A stretch of 64,000 nucleotides of DNA from assembly GCF_003568845.1 (NCBI RefSeq), contig NZ_CP030127.1, positions 713,501-777,500 on the forward strand, written 5' to 3'. Of this stretch, positions 41,521 through 51,228 are shown in pieces. This DNA is from Indioceanicola profundi (GTDB taxonomy: Bacteria > Pseudomonadota > Alphaproteobacteria > Azospirillales > Azospirillaceae). The notes under the pieces were generated by a model. That model was not told the origin of the DNA. It did no database searches and worked only from the letters and a program-made list of their open reading frames with translations. Both the position numbers and the translations under genes were made by a program. Position 1 is the first letter of the stretch. Every line of letters starts with the position of its first letter.

Positions 41521-43113
41521 TTGTGCAGGCCGGAAACGCTGCCCTTGTCGTCCGATGCCACGTCCCGTGCTTCCTCCGCTGCCGCGGCGCCCGCGGTCGA
41601 GCTGGTGGGAATCGATAAAAGCTTTGGCCCCGTTCACGCCAACCGCAATGTCCATCTGACAATCGCGCGCGGCACCATCCACGGCCTCGTGGGTGAGAAC
41701 GGCGCCGGAAAATCCACCTTGATGAGCATCCTGTACGGCTTTTACCAAGCCGATGCGGGCGAAATCCGCGTCAGCGGCAAGCCGGTGCGTATCAAGGGGC
41801 CGGAAGACGCCATCCGGCTGGGGATCGGCATGGTCCACCAACATTTCATGCTGGTGGAGACCTTCACCGTCCTGGAGAACCTCCTTCTGGGCGCCGAGGG
41901 CGGAGCCCTGCTCAGCCCGGCCATGGCCCGCGCCAGGGCCGAGGTGGAGGAGCTGGAGCGTGCCTTCGGGCTGGAGGTGCCCCTCGACCGTGTCGTCGGG
42001 GAATTGCCGGTCGGCATCCAGCAGAGGGTCGAAATCCTGAAGGCGCTGTACCGCGGCGCCGAGGTGCTGATCCTGGACGAACCCACGGCCGTGCTTTCCC
42101 CGCCGGAGGTGGAGCAGCTTTTCCGGATTCTGGACCGGCTGCGGGCAGAGGGGCGGACCGTCCTGCTGATCACCCACAAGCTCAAGGAGATCATGGCGAT
42201 CACGGATGCCGTTTCCGTGCTGCGCCAGGGCCAAGTGGTGGCGGAGTTCCGCACAGCGGAGACCAGCCGGCAGGAGCTCGCGGATGCCATGGTAGGGCGC
42301 AAAGCCGTGCTGACCATCGACAAAACCCCGGCTCAGCCCGGGCCAGCGCTTTTAACGGCCCACAAGTTGGGCGTGGTGGATGGGCGCGGCGTCGCCCGCC
42401 TGGTCGATGCCAGTTTCGAACTGCGCGCCGGCGAAATCGTCGGCATTGCGGGCGTTGCCGGCAACGGCCAGTCGGAACTTCTGGAAATCCTGTCCGGTAT
42501 GCTGCGCCCGACCACCGGCAGGCTCGACGTGAAGGGCACGGTGATCGAGCACGGAACCGGGTACACGCCAGCGGATGCCCGGGCGATGGGCATCGCGCAT
42601 GTGCCGGAGGACCGGTTGAAGCTCGCCATGATCAAGCCCTTCGCCGCGCATGAGAGCGCGATCCTGGGCTATCACGACGATGCCGAGCTGGGTTCAGGAT
42701 GGATGCTGTCCTGGCGAAAGGTGATGGCGCGCACGGCCGAGTTGATGCAACGCTTCGACGTCCGCCCGCCCAACCCGATGCTGCGCTCCTCCCTTTTCTC
42801 CGGCGGCAATCAGCAGAAGCTGGTGATGGCGCGGGAGATCACAAAAGACCCCGACGTTCTTCTGGTTGGCCAGCCGACCCGCGGCGTAGATATCGGGGCC
42901 ATTGCCTTCATCCACCAGGAACTAGTCGCCCTGCGTGACCGTGGCAAGGCTATCCTGCTGGTCTCGGCCGAGTTGGAGGAGATACTGGCCTTGAGCGATC
43001 GGGTGCTGGTCATGTGCGGCGGCCGCATCGTTGGAGAGATGCCGAGGTCGGAGGCCACCGAGGCGCGGATCGGCCCGATGATGGCCGGCATTTCTGAGGG
43101 AGAGGCGGCATGA
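41521..43113 (+). CDS. Nucleoside-type ABC transporter ATPase (two NBDs)
   Basis: About 530 residues with two ATPase domains in tandem, as in YufO/RbsA-like proteins. NBD1: GENGAGKST (Walker A), VHQHFMLVETF, LPVGIQQRVEILKAL (signature) and LILDEPTAVL (Walker B). NBD2: a degenerate Walker A (GVAGNGQSELLE), a good signature SGGNQQKLVMAREI, and LLVGQPTRGVDIG, with Gln in place of the catalytic Glu. It powers uptake with the adjacent permeases. The start is uncertain: TTG at 41521 or TTG at 41545. It ends 4 bases inside the next gene. Confidence 0.9.
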   Translation: MCRPETLPLSSDATSRASSAAAAPAVELVGIDKSFGPVHANRNVHLTIARGTIHGLVGENGAGKSTLMSILYGFYQADAGEIRVSGKPVRIKGPEDAIRLGIGMVHQHFMLVETFTVLENLLLGAEGGALLSPAMARARAEVEELERAFGLEVPLDRVVGELPVGIQQRVEILKALYRGAEVLILDEPTAVLSPPEVEQLFRILDRLRAEGRTVLLITHKLKEIMAITDAVSVLRQGQVVAEFRTAETSRQELADAMVGRKAVLTIDKTPAQPGPALLTAHKLGVVDGRGVARLVDASFELRAGEIVGIAGVAGNGQSELLEILSGMLRPTTGRLDVKGTVIEHGTGYTPADARAMGIAHVPEDRLKLAMIKPFAAHESAILGYHDDAELGSGWMLSWRKVMARTAELMQRFDVRPPNPMLRSSLFSGGNQQKLVMAREITKDPDVLLVGQPTRGVDIGAIAFIHQELVALRDRGKAILLVSAELEEILALSDRVLVMCGGRIVGEMPRSEATEARIGPMMAGISEGEAA

Positions 43114-44228
43114 GCCCGCAGACCGGTTCGGGCGAACTGCCCCGCTGGGCCACGATCGTGGCCCTTCCCCTCATCAATGTCGGCATTGCGCTACTGGTCT
43201 CCGCCCTTGTCATCCTGTCCATCGGCGAGGACCCGCTCGCAGCGCTCGGCATCATGGTCCAAGGCGCGTTCGGCAGCGGGCTTGGCATCGGCTACACGCT
43301 GTACTACGCGACCAGCCTGATCTTCACCGGACTTTGCGTTGCCGTAGCCTTTCATGCCGGGCTGTTCAATATTGGCGGCGAAGGGCAGGCCTATATCGGC
43401 GGTCTTGGCGTCGGTATCGCCTGCCTTGCCCTGGGCGGCTGGCCCTGGTGGCTAGCCCTTCCGGTGACGGTCCTGGCCGGAATGGCGTTCGGCGCCGCCT
43501 GGGCGCTGATACCGGGTTATCTCCAGGCGTACCGGGGAAGCCATGTCGTCATCACGACGATCATGTTCAATTTCATTGCTTCCGCCCTCATGGTCTATCT
43601 GCTGGTCAACGTCCTGATCAATCCCGGCCAGATGAGCCCGGAGAGCCGCGAGTTCGACCCCAGCCTCTTCTTGCCGCAGATGCATGAGATGCTGGCCGTG
43701 CTGGGCATGGAAGTGGACGCCACGCCGCTGAACCTTTCCTTCCTGATCGCGCTTCTGGCCTGCGTGCTGATCTGGCTGTACATCTGGCACACGCGCGCCG
43801 GGTTCCGCCTGCGCACAGTTGGCGCCAATGAGGACGCAGCCCGCTATGCCGGCATCGATCCTCGCCGCACCATCCTGATCGCAATGCTACTCAGCGGGGC
43901 GATGGCGGGTCTGCTGGGGCTCAATGAGGTGCAAGGCGTCCAGCACCGTCTCATGCTGAACTTCACCGCCGGCCTCGGCTTCACCGGCATCGCCGTCGCC
44001 CTGATGGGGCGGGCGCACCCGGCGGGGATCGTGCCCGCGGCGATCCTGTTCGGCGCGCTCTACCAGGGCGGGGCCGAACTGGCCTTCGAGTACCAGAACA
44101 TCAGCCCGGAACTGGTGGTGGTGATCCAGGGCGTGGTGATCCTGTTCGCCGGGGCGTTGGAACACATGTTCAAGCCGGCCCTTTCCCGACTTTTCCGCCC
44201 GCGGCGGACCATCCCCGCGGAGGCCTGA
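43110..44228 (+). CDS. ABC transporter permease 1 (nucleoside type)
   Basis: A 372-residue inner-membrane permease with eight to ten hydrophobic segments. Family blocks are AFHAGLFNIGGEGQAYIGGL, YRGSHVVITTIMFNFIASAL, and TVGANEDAARYAGIDPRR, the cytoplasmic coupling loop. Then GLNEVQGVQHRLMLNFTAGL and FTGIAVALMGRAHP. It overlaps the ATPase gene by 4 bases. With the second permease it forms the channel. Confidence 0.92.
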   Translation: MSPQTGSGELPRWATIVALPLINVGIALLVSALVILSIGEDPLAALGIMVQGAFGSGLGIGYTLYYATSLIFTGLCVAVAFHAGLFNIGGEGQAYIGGLGVGIACLALGGWPWWLALPVTVLAGMAFGAAWALIPGYLQAYRGSHVVITTIMFNFIASALMVYLLVNVLINPGQMSPESREFDPSLFLPQMHEMLAVLGMEVDATPLNLSFLIALLACVLIWLYIWHTRAGFRLRTVGANEDAARYAGIDPRRTILIAMLLSGAMAGLLGLNEVQGVQHRLMLNFTAGLGFTGIAVALMGRAHPAGIVPAAILFGALYQGGAELAFEYQNISPELVVVIQGVVILFAGALEHMFKPALSRLFRPRRTIPAEA

Positions 44229-44232
44229 GATC

Positions 44233-45201
44233 ATGGACTTCCTCCAGATCCTGTCGCTGCTCGACAGTACGATCCGTCTGGCGGCCCCGCTTATCCTGGC
44301 GGCGCTTGCTGGCCTGTTTTCCGAGCGGGCCGGCGTGGTCGATATCGGCCTTGAAGGCAAGATGCTGGCCGGCGCCTTCGCCGCCGCCGCGGCTGGTGCC
44401 GCCACCGGATCGGCCTGGATCGGGCTGCTGGCCGGCATCACCGCTTCCCTGGTCCTGGCCGCCGTTCACGGTTTCGCCTGCATCAGCCAGAAGGGCAATC
44501 AGGTTGTCTCCGGCGTTGCCATAAACACCATTGCAGCGGGCCTGACAGCCGTTCTGGCCCAGGCCTGGTTCGAGTTGGGCGGACGGACGCCAAGTCTCGA
44601 CGGAGCGTCCCGCTTCGCTGCAATCGACCTGCCATTGGCGCAGACACTGTCCGGCATCCCCTTGCTGGGGCCGGTCTATGCGGAACTGGTCAGCGGGCAC
44701 AATCTGCTCGTCTACATCGCCTTTCTGGCTGTGCCGCTGGCGGCCTGGATCGCCTACCGCACCCGCTTCGGATTGCGGCTGCGCGCTGTGGGTGAGAACC
44801 CGGCCGCAGTGGATACGGCCGGCATCTCCGTCCCTGTCCTGCGCTATCAGGCCGTGGCAATCGCAGGAGTGTTGTGCGGCATCGCCGGTGCGTATCTTTC
44901 CACGGCGCAAGGCGCCGGCTTCCAGGAAAACATGACGGCCGGCAAGGGCTATCTCGCCCTCGCCGCTCTGATCCTCGGTAAGTGGAAGCCGGTCCCGACC
45001 CTGATGGCCTGTCTGCTCTTTGCCTTTGCCGATGCGCTTCAGACCCGACTTCAGGGCGTTCCGCTTCCCGGCATCGGCGAGGTCCCCGTTCAGGTGATCG
45101 AGGCGCTGCCCTATATCCTGACCGTTCTGCTGCTGGCTGGCTTCGTAGGCCGTGCCATTCCGCCCAAAGCCGCTGGCCTGCCTTATACGAAAGACCGGTG
45201 A
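44233..45201 (+). CDS. ABC transporter permease 2 (nucleoside type)
   Basis: A 322-residue permease with about eight membrane segments. It has the family start LLDSTIRLAAPLILAALAGL, then FSERAGVVDIGLEGKMLAGA and the coupling loop RAVGENPAAVDTAGISVPVL. Later GAYLSTAQGAGFQENMTAGK and GYLALAALILGKWKP occur. It starts 4 bases after permease 1. Last gene of the operon; no substrate-specific enzyme follows directly. Confidence 0.92.
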   Translation: MDFLQILSLLDSTIRLAAPLILAALAGLFSERAGVVDIGLEGKMLAGAFAAAAAGAATGSAWIGLLAGITASLVLAAVHGFACISQKGNQVVSGVAINTIAAGLTAVLAQAWFELGGRTPSLDGASRFAAIDLPLAQTLSGIPLLGPVYAELVSGHNLLVYIAFLAVPLAAWIAYRTRFGLRLRAVGENPAAVDTAGISVPVLRYQAVAIAGVLCGIAGAYLSTAQGAGFQENMTAGKGYLALAALILGKWKPVPTLMACLLFAFADALQTRLQGVPLPGIGEVPVQVIEALPYILTVLLLAGFVGRAIPPKAAGLPYTKDR

Positions 45202-45632
45202 GCATGCATGGCGGACGGTGAGATAGCGGAGCTTCTGCGCCTCCCTTTTCCACCAGGAAGGTCTGACGCCTGCAGGCCTTTCCCTTGTGGAATATTGCCG
45301 GACTGACTGCATGGTGCGGCAGCCTTCCAGAGGTGATCAGCCTTAGCCAGAGGCCGCCCAACCAGACACATAGGTCTGGCTGGCCTCTTTGGCTCGCCCA
45401 TTAGTGATCCGAATTCCATCCAGATGCCCGGACCGGACCAGTCATGGCGCGGTGCCAGCCATGCCATCAGCTGCTCAGGCGACAGCGTCCAGAACAGGCT
45501 TTTCGACTAGAGCTCCTGATGCGAAGCACCTCGCCGCCAGGGCACATGCATACCTGGGGAGGCGGCGAGTTCTACTAGATGGCTTTGTCGAAAGCAGGTC
45601 TCACCTCCTGACGGTTCGCCAACAAATACGAA
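45202..45632. other. Intergenic stretch with long hairpin
   Basis: No supported gene. A long imperfect hairpin is visible: CTCGCCGCC (45530-45538) with GGCGGCGAG (45561-45569), and inside it CCAGG/CCTGG. Just after, GGCTTTGTCGAAAGC (45581-45595) recalls IS5-type ends but is not enough to claim one. The rest is featureless. Confidence 0.4.
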
Positions 45633-45659
45633 AGCCCCGCCGGATTTTCCGGCGGGGCT
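45633..45659 (-). terminator. Terminator of the TonB-receptor gene
   Basis: AGCCCCGCCGGA (45633-45644) and TCCGGCGGGGCT (45648-45659) form a perfect 12-bp stem with a 3-base loop. On the minus strand it is followed by TTTCGTATTTG. A second hairpin, GGAAGGGC/GCCCTTCC (about 45670-45699), lies between it and the receptor stop. Confidence 0.85.
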
Positions 45660-45721
45660 TCTGTGTAGTTGGAAGGGCGGTCCAGCAGGGCTGCCCTTCC
45701 CGATAGTTCTGTTCCTGTGGA

Positions 45722-48700
45722 TCAGAACTCGTAGCGGACGCCGACCTGCATCTGCCACACCGAACGGCGCGACTGCGTCGTGGTGCGCACGTCGGTCAGA
45801 CCGGTATAAACGTACCGGCCCGTTACCGGGTCGATGGACGGGGTGACAACCGGCGCCACATACGGGAAGCCGACCTGCTCCAGACGGCCCCAATCGCTGT
45901 TCAGCAGATTGGTGAGGTTCTGGATGTCGAACGTCAGAACCGCGCGGTGACCCTCGAAGAAGGCCGGGATTTCCTGCCGGAGGGACAGGTCCACGGTATG
46001 GACCCAGTCACTGCGGTGGGAGTTGCGCGGGGCAATCTCGCCACGGTACTTGCCCAGCCCGTTGTCTTCGATGAAGGCATCGAGCTGCTCGCAGGTCAGA
46101 TCTCCGGTGACAAAGACATCGGCGCTTGCGCCGCTGCCCAGGACGCCACAGCTCTCCGGCACATAGAAGAGCTGGCGGTCACGGCTGTTCTGTCGAGAGT
46201 CGCCGAACACATTGCCGCCGTCGCGGAACGTGTAGCTGTAGGGCAGGCCGGAGCGATGCTCACCAATCAGGGTGACTGTCGTCTTGAACCCTTCCAGGAA
46301 GTCCTTCGTCCAGGACGCCGTCCACGAGACACGGTGCTTGATCTCGTAGTTGGAAGTCGCCTTTTCCGGGTCGTTGATGTCGGACGTCGCGACGTTGTCC
46401 CAGTTGGACAGAGCCGTGGAGCTGGTGCCGGGGCTCACATCCTCGACATCCTGCCAAGTGTACCCGACGAAGGTGCCGAAGTCGCCGAAGTCGGACATCC
46501 AGGTCTTGTCCAGACCGGCAGTCAGGACGAGACGATTGCCTTCGCTGGTGTTGGTCAGCAGCAGGTCGTTACCGCTGGGAGCGCCCGCGACGCGGGTGTA
46601 GAGCGGACGTCCATCCGGCAGGGTGCCATTCTGAACGTAGCGGATGTTCTTCCAGAGAACGGCGTCGCGCGTTTCGGCGTAGGTGCCGTCTAGGGTCAGG
46701 CGGAAGTCGGTGCCTACGCCCGGGATGTCGAAGTCGTGCTGCAGCGACAGGGCGAACTGCCACTCGGACGCGATGTCGAAATCCGGATCAAGCGCGTTCA
46801 CATCGCCTTGACCTTCCAGCGTGCTCTGACGATCGAGCAGAACCTGCGGCAGATCGAAACCGTTGACGTTGTCCAGAACCGCCGAAACCGGGAACGGCAG
46901 CCCCGTGCTGTTACGGCTGATATCCTGGGTGGTCGTGATGACACCCGTGTTACTGTAGCTGTTGGACAGCCAGACGTTCGGGGTGCCGCCGCCGAAGATG
47001 CCCACACCGCCGCTGATGACGGTGCGGTCGGTCAGGTCATAGGTGAAGCCAAGGCGCGGGGACCAAAGGTCGCGGCCGTCGAGCGTCTCCGAATTGGAAA
47101 AGCCGTAGCGATTTGCGAAGACTTGGTTGGACGCTGGGCGGTCCTTCGATTCAAACCAGTCGTAGCGCAGGCCGAAGGTTACTTCCAGATCGCTCGTAAC
47201 GTTCCAGCGATCTTCCAGATAGAGGCTGTTGGTGTCGTAACCGAAATTGGCAGCGGCATCATTGGCATTGTTCGAAAGAGCGTTCTGATAGCTCAGCGAC
47301 GAGGCGCGCCGGTTCCGCAGATCATCGATGCTGGCGAACTCATAGACGCCTTCCGCCCGCTGGACGAAGAGGTTGAAGATTTCCAGTTCTTCGCGCTCGA
47401 AGCCGGCGGTCAGGGTGTGATCGCCAAGCAGATACTCGCCCTTCAGCTTAAGGGTATTGAGGTCGTTCGTCAGGTAGTTGGCATGACGCGACTCGTCCGG
47501 ACCAGCGAAGACGGTGCCACCGGACGGGGTGGCAATCTCGAACTTGGCGAACTCGGTCCCGCGCAGGCTCTCCTGCCGGGTCTCGACTTCCTTCCGGCCG
47601 ACCTTTAACTCCGTCGAGAAATTCTCGGTCCAGCTGGAGTAGAGCTGACCCGTGAACTGCTCCAGGGTGATGGCGCGGTTATAGAGCGTGGAAAGGGTCG
47701 ACAGCTCCCGGAAGCTCGTGCTGTTTCCGGTGTTGCTGGTGTCGTTGCCTTCTGTCCGCTGATAGGTGAACGTCGCGCGATGGTTGTCGTTGATGTTCCA
47801 GTCGACGCGGGCCAGGAGCTTCTCGTCGCTGGTCGGGATCGCGGCGCCAAGCGCGCCGGCATCGAACCCGTACACCGTATCCATGATGCTGAGGATTTCA
47901 GCATATTCGGCAGTCGTGATGCCAGGCACCTCGTTCGGCGCGCCGGACCCGGTCGGGCCGAATTCCTGGGGCTCCTCGGTCTCGAGCTTCTCGTAGTTCA
48001 CGAAGAAGAACAACTTGTCCCGGACAATCGGGCCACCCAGCGTGCCGCCGTACGTCTTCTCCTTGAAGGTGAAGTCGTAGTTGTTGTCCTTGCTCTTGTC
48101 GCCGATCAGGCTGTCGTCGGTGTAGTAGTAGTAGGCAGAGCCGTGGAAATCGTTATCGCCAGACTTGGTGACGATATTGATCAAGCCGCCCTGGAACCCG
48201 CTGTACTCGACGTCGAACGGGTTGGTGACGACCGCCACCTGTTCGATCGCATCCAGAGAAATCGGCGAGCGCTGAGTCGGGTAGCCGTTGTTGTTCAGGC
48301 CGAAATCGTCGTTCTGGCGCACACCGTCAACGGAAAGCTGGTTGAAGCGGTTGTTCGCGCCGGCGATCGAGATGGCGTCGGAGTTGGTCGGATCGATGAA
48401 GACGCGCGGATCGATGCGCAGCGCTGACTTCAGATCACGGTTGACCGTCGGGGCGTTACGGATCGCTTCCTCACCGAAGGTCCGGCCGGTGCCGGCAACC
48501 TGCTGCGTGATCCGCTCACCCGTGACGATGATTTCTTCAAGCGCGGTCTGCTGCTGACCCGACGCCTCGAGAACCAGATCGATGGCGGTCGGCTCACCCA
48601 AGCGGATGAAAACACCCTCGATGGTCTGACGCGGATATCCCTGTCCGGAGAAGGTCACGTTGTACGGACCACCGACGCGGAGACCCGCGGCGTTGAACCG

Positions 48701-48949
48701 GCCACCGGCATTCACAGTCGAGGTGGTACGCGTGCCCGACGGCACGTGAAGGACTTCCACCGTGGCGCCCACTGCAGGCTCGCCGTTCGACTGCAGGATC
48801 AGACCCGTCATCGAAGACGTGGTTTCCTGGGCGATGGCGGGAACGGCGAAAGACGATGAGACGGCGATGGCGAGTGCGCCTGTGCCGAGCTTAAGCACGT
48901 TGAGGTGCCGCCGCAGCAGCGCGGCAGCCTGAATGTTCCGAATGGTCAT
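45722..48949 (-). CDS. Oar-like TonB-dependent outer-membrane receptor with carboxypeptidase-like N-domain
   Basis: A 1075-residue outer-membrane receptor. The signal peptide has a clear cut site (SSFAVPAIAQE, near residue 40). A carboxypeptidase-regulatory-like beta domain covers about 45-125 (LILQSNGEPAVGATVEVLHV). The plug is about 130-260 (IRNAPTVNRDLKSALRIDPR, then ISIAGANNRFNQLSVDGVRQ and GGLINIVTKSG). The long barrel ends in MQVGVRYEF, with the C-terminal Phe needed for Bam-mediated insertion. This is the OmpA-related/Oar group. The ATG at 48949 follows AGGGG. Divergent from cpdB, so nucleotide or nucleic-acid-derived substrates are possible (inference). Confidence 0.9.
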   Translation of the reverse strand: MTIRNIQAAALLRRHLNVLKLGTGALAIAVSSSFAVPAIAQETTSSMTGLILQSNGEPAVGATVEVLHVPSGTRTTSTVNAGGRFNAAGLRVGGPYNVTFSGQGYPRQTIEGVFIRLGEPTAIDLVLEASGQQQTALEEIIVTGERITQQVAGTGRTFGEEAIRNAPTVNRDLKSALRIDPRVFIDPTNSDAISIAGANNRFNQLSVDGVRQNDDFGLNNNGYPTQRSPISLDAIEQVAVVTNPFDVEYSGFQGGLINIVTKSGDNDFHGSAYYYYTDDSLIGDKSKDNNYDFTFKEKTYGGTLGGPIVRDKLFFFVNYEKLETEEPQEFGPTGSGAPNEVPGITTAEYAEILSIMDTVYGFDAGALGAAIPTSDEKLLARVDWNINDNHRATFTYQRTEGNDTSNTGNSTSFRELSTLSTLYNRAITLEQFTGQLYSSWTENFSTELKVGRKEVETRQESLRGTEFAKFEIATPSGGTVFAGPDESRHANYLTNDLNTLKLKGEYLLGDHTLTAGFEREELEIFNLFVQRAEGVYEFASIDDLRNRRASSLSYQNALSNNANDAAANFGYDTNSLYLEDRWNVTSDLEVTFGLRYDWFESKDRPASNQVFANRYGFSNSETLDGRDLWSPRLGFTYDLTDRTVISGGVGIFGGGTPNVWLSNSYSNTGVITTTQDISRNSTGLPFPVSAVLDNVNGFDLPQVLLDRQSTLEGQGDVNALDPDFDIASEWQFALSLQHDFDIPGVGTDFRLTLDGTYAETRDAVLWKNIRYVQNGTLPDGRPLYTRVAGAPSGNDLLLTNTSEGNRLVLTAGLDKTWMSDFGDFGTFVGYTWQDVEDVSPGTSSTALSNWDNVATSDINDPEKATSNYEIKHRVSWTASWTKDFLEGFKTTVTLIGEHRSGLPYSYTFRDGGNVFGDSRQNSRDRQLFYVPESCGVLGSGASADVFVTGDLTCEQLDAFIEDNGLGKYRGEIAPRNSHRSDWVHTVDLSLRQEIPAFFEGHRAVLTFDIQNLTNLLNSDWGRLEQVGFPYVAPVVTPSIDPVTGRYVYTGLTDVRTTTQSRRSVWQMQVGVRYEF

Positions 48950-49260
48950 GGATAAGCCCCTAATTAACCGGACCGGAATGGCAGCGGAAGGAACCAGATG
49001 CGCGTGTCGATAGGGTCACGAAATTATGACACTCACGTTACAGCGCCAGAGACTTCTAAGGCTTTAGGGCTAATGCGGGCTATATCTCGCAACGGCGTAG
49101 CAAATCGGCCACACGTTCCGCAGTGCGGCAGACGTAAAATCCTTTTACAGCCCGGAAGCTACGGGCTGGGCAAAGCCGGATTGCGGCGGCGCACTGAATC
49201 CGGTATCGCCACCCCCGAAGGGCCCCCGCAGGGCCAAATGCACTGAGCAGGAGACGGCGC
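48950..49260. promoter_or_regulatory. Divergent region TonB receptor / cpdB
   Basis: 311 bases between two divergent starts. AT-rich parts near 49018-49032 and 49058-49090 are the likely promoters. No inverted repeat stands out. Nothing else is seen. Confidence 0.35.
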
Positions 49261-51228
49261 GTGGCGTGCATGCATCGATTCGGATATGCCCTGACGATAG
49301 GCATAGGTCTGGGCTTCGGTTTCGCCGGCGTCGGCATTGCGGGGGAGCGGGTCACGCTCCAGGTCCTGAACACGACCGACCTGCACATGAATTTGAAAGA
49401 TTACGACTACTATGTCGACAAACCGGATGCTTCCATCGGCCTGACCCGTGTCGCGTCCCTGATTCGTGCAGCGCGAGCGGAAAATCCGAATACGGTGCTG
49501 GTGGATAATGGCGACCTGATCCAGGGCACGCCGATGGGCGACTGGGTGGCGCGGGAGCGGGGCGTTCCCGCCGACCTTCCCCACCCCGCCATGGCCGCTT
49601 TGAATCTGCTGGGCTATGATGCCGCCGTCCTCGGCAATCACGAATTCAACTACGGTCTGGATTTCCTCGGCCAGACCTATGCCGGCGCGCGGTTCCCGGT
49701 GCTGGCCGGCAACGTCTTCAAAGTGGACGGCGACCAGGACCCGTCGAACGACAAGCCGCTCTATCCGGCCTATACCATCCTGACCCGTACGGTTAAGGAT
49801 GCGGAGGGAATGCCGCACGAGTTGCGCATCGGGGTGCTGGGCCTGCTGACCCCGCAGATCATGGTCTGGGACCGCGACAAGCTGGAAGGCCGCGTGACGA
49901 CGCGGGATATCGTGGACACGGCCCGGGACGTCGTACCGCAGATCAAGGCGGCGGGTGCCGATGTCGTGATCGCGCTGAGCCACGCCGGAATCTCGCCGCT
50001 CCCTCGCGAAGGAGGAGAGGAGCAGGCCAGCGCTTATCTGACGGAGATCGACGGGATTGACGCCGTCGTGACCGGCCACAGCCACCGCATCTTCCCCAGC
50101 GCTGAGTTCGAAGGCTTTCCGGGCGCTGACCTTGCCACCGGCACCGTCAATGGCAAGCCGCTGATCATGGCCGGCCAGTTCGGCAGCCATCTGGGCGTGA
50201 TGAAGCTGGTGCTGGAGCGTACGGGAGACCGCTGGTCGGTGGTCGACGCCAAGGCGGAGGCACGCCCGGTACAGGAACGGAAGGACGGTCGCACTGTGTC
50301 CGCGGCGGATGCCGATCCGGAGGTGTCCGCCCTGCTCGCCGATGCGCACCGGGGCACTTTGGATTACGTCCGTCGGCCTGTAGGCCGCACCACGGGCCCG
50401 ATCCACAGCTTCTTCGCCTTCCTGGGCGACAGCCCCGCGGTGGAGTTGGTGGCTGAGGCTCAGCGCGCCTATGTGGAAAAGGCGCTGCAGGGCACGCCGC
50501 ATGCCGGGCTTCCCATCCTTTCCTCGGTCGCGCCGTTCAAGTCCGGCGGGCGGCCCGGCGTGGATTACTATACCGACATAGCGACAGGTGAGATCGCGAT
50601 CCGAAACGTCGCCGACCTCTATGTCTACCCCAACCAGTTGGCCGCCGTGCGCCTGACCGGCGCACAGGTCCGGGAATGGCTGGAGATGTCGTCCCGCGCG
50701 TTGAATGTGCTCGATCCGACAAGCGCGGAACCGCAGATGCTGATCAACCGCCGCACGCCCTCCTACAACTTCGACATCATTGATGGCGTGACCTATACGA
50801 TCGATCTTACGCAGCCCTACCGCTATGGCCGGGAGGGTCTTGAACATCCCGATGCGCATCGGATCGTCGACCTGCGCTACCTGGGCAAGCCGGTGGAGGA
50901 CGACCAGGAGTTCATCGTGGTCACAAACAATTACCGTGCGAATGGCGGCGGCGGGTTCCCCGGCCTGGACGGAAGTACCGTGGTTTATCAGTCGCCCGAC
51001 ACGGTTCAGCAGGCGATTATTGATCACATCCGGTCGAAGGGCGTGGTGGAGCCATCCACGGACGGCACTTTCCGCCTTGCCCCGGTCAAGGCACCGGTTA
51101 CGGTGCTCTACGACACGAATCCCAAGGCTACCGCCCTGGCCGATGCACTGCCGGGGGTGACCTATCATGGGCCGGGTGAGGAAGGTTACGCCTTGTTCCG
51201 CATCGACCTGTCGGGTACTGCGCAATGA
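49261..51228 (+). CDS. cpdB: 2',3'-cyclic-nucleotide 2'-phosphodiesterase / 3'-nucleotidase
   Basis: A 655-residue periplasmic enzyme that opens 2',3'-cyclic nucleotides and removes the 3'-phosphate, giving nucleosides. After a signal peptide come the metallophosphatase blocks: TTDLHMN, LVDNGDLIQGTPMG, LGNHEFNYG, ALSHAGISP and VTGHSHRIFP. The C-terminal nucleotide-binding domain follows, with GGRPGVDYYTDIATGEIAIR and NNYRANGGGGFPG. GTG at 49261 is preferred because AGGAGA precedes it; the ATG at 49270 is possible. It ends overlapping the next gene by 4 bases. Confidence 0.93.
   Translation: MACMHRFGYALTIGIGLGFGFAGVGIAGERVTLQVLNTTDLHMNLKDYDYYVDKPDASIGLTRVASLIRAARAENPNTVLVDNGDLIQGTPMGDWVARERGVPADLPHPAMAALNLLGYDAAVLGNHEFNYGLDFLGQTYAGARFPVLAGNVFKVDGDQDPSNDKPLYPAYTILTRTVKDAEGMPHELRIGVLGLLTPQIMVWDRDKLEGRVTTRDIVDTARDVVPQIKAAGADVVIALSHAGISPLPREGGEEQASAYLTEIDGIDAVVTGHSHRIFPSAEFEGFPGADLATGTVNGKPLIMAGQFGSHLGVMKLVLERTGDRWSVVDAKAEARPVQERKDGRTVSAADADPEVSALLADAHRGTLDYVRRPVGRTTGPIHSFFAFLGDSPAVELVAEAQRAYVEKALQGTPHAGLPILSSVAPFKSGGRPGVDYYTDIATGEIAIRNVADLYVYPNQLAAVRLTGAQVREWLEMSSRALNVLDPTSAEPQMLINRRTPSYNFDIIDGVTYTIDLTQPYRYGREGLEHPDAHRIVDLRYLGKPVEDDQEFIVVTNNYRANGGGGFPGLDGSTVVYQSPDTVQQAIIDHIRSKGVVEPSTDGTFRLAPVKAPVTVLYDTNPKATALADALPGVTYHGPGEEGYALFRIDLSGTAQ

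Noticed and set aside
45581-45595. IS5-type terminal repeat near GGCTTTGTCGAAAGC
   Set aside because: No partner end or transposase piece nearby.
49159-51225. 688-codon minus-strand frame opposite cpdB
   Set aside because: A shadow of cpdB. CpdB motifs are complete on the plus strand.
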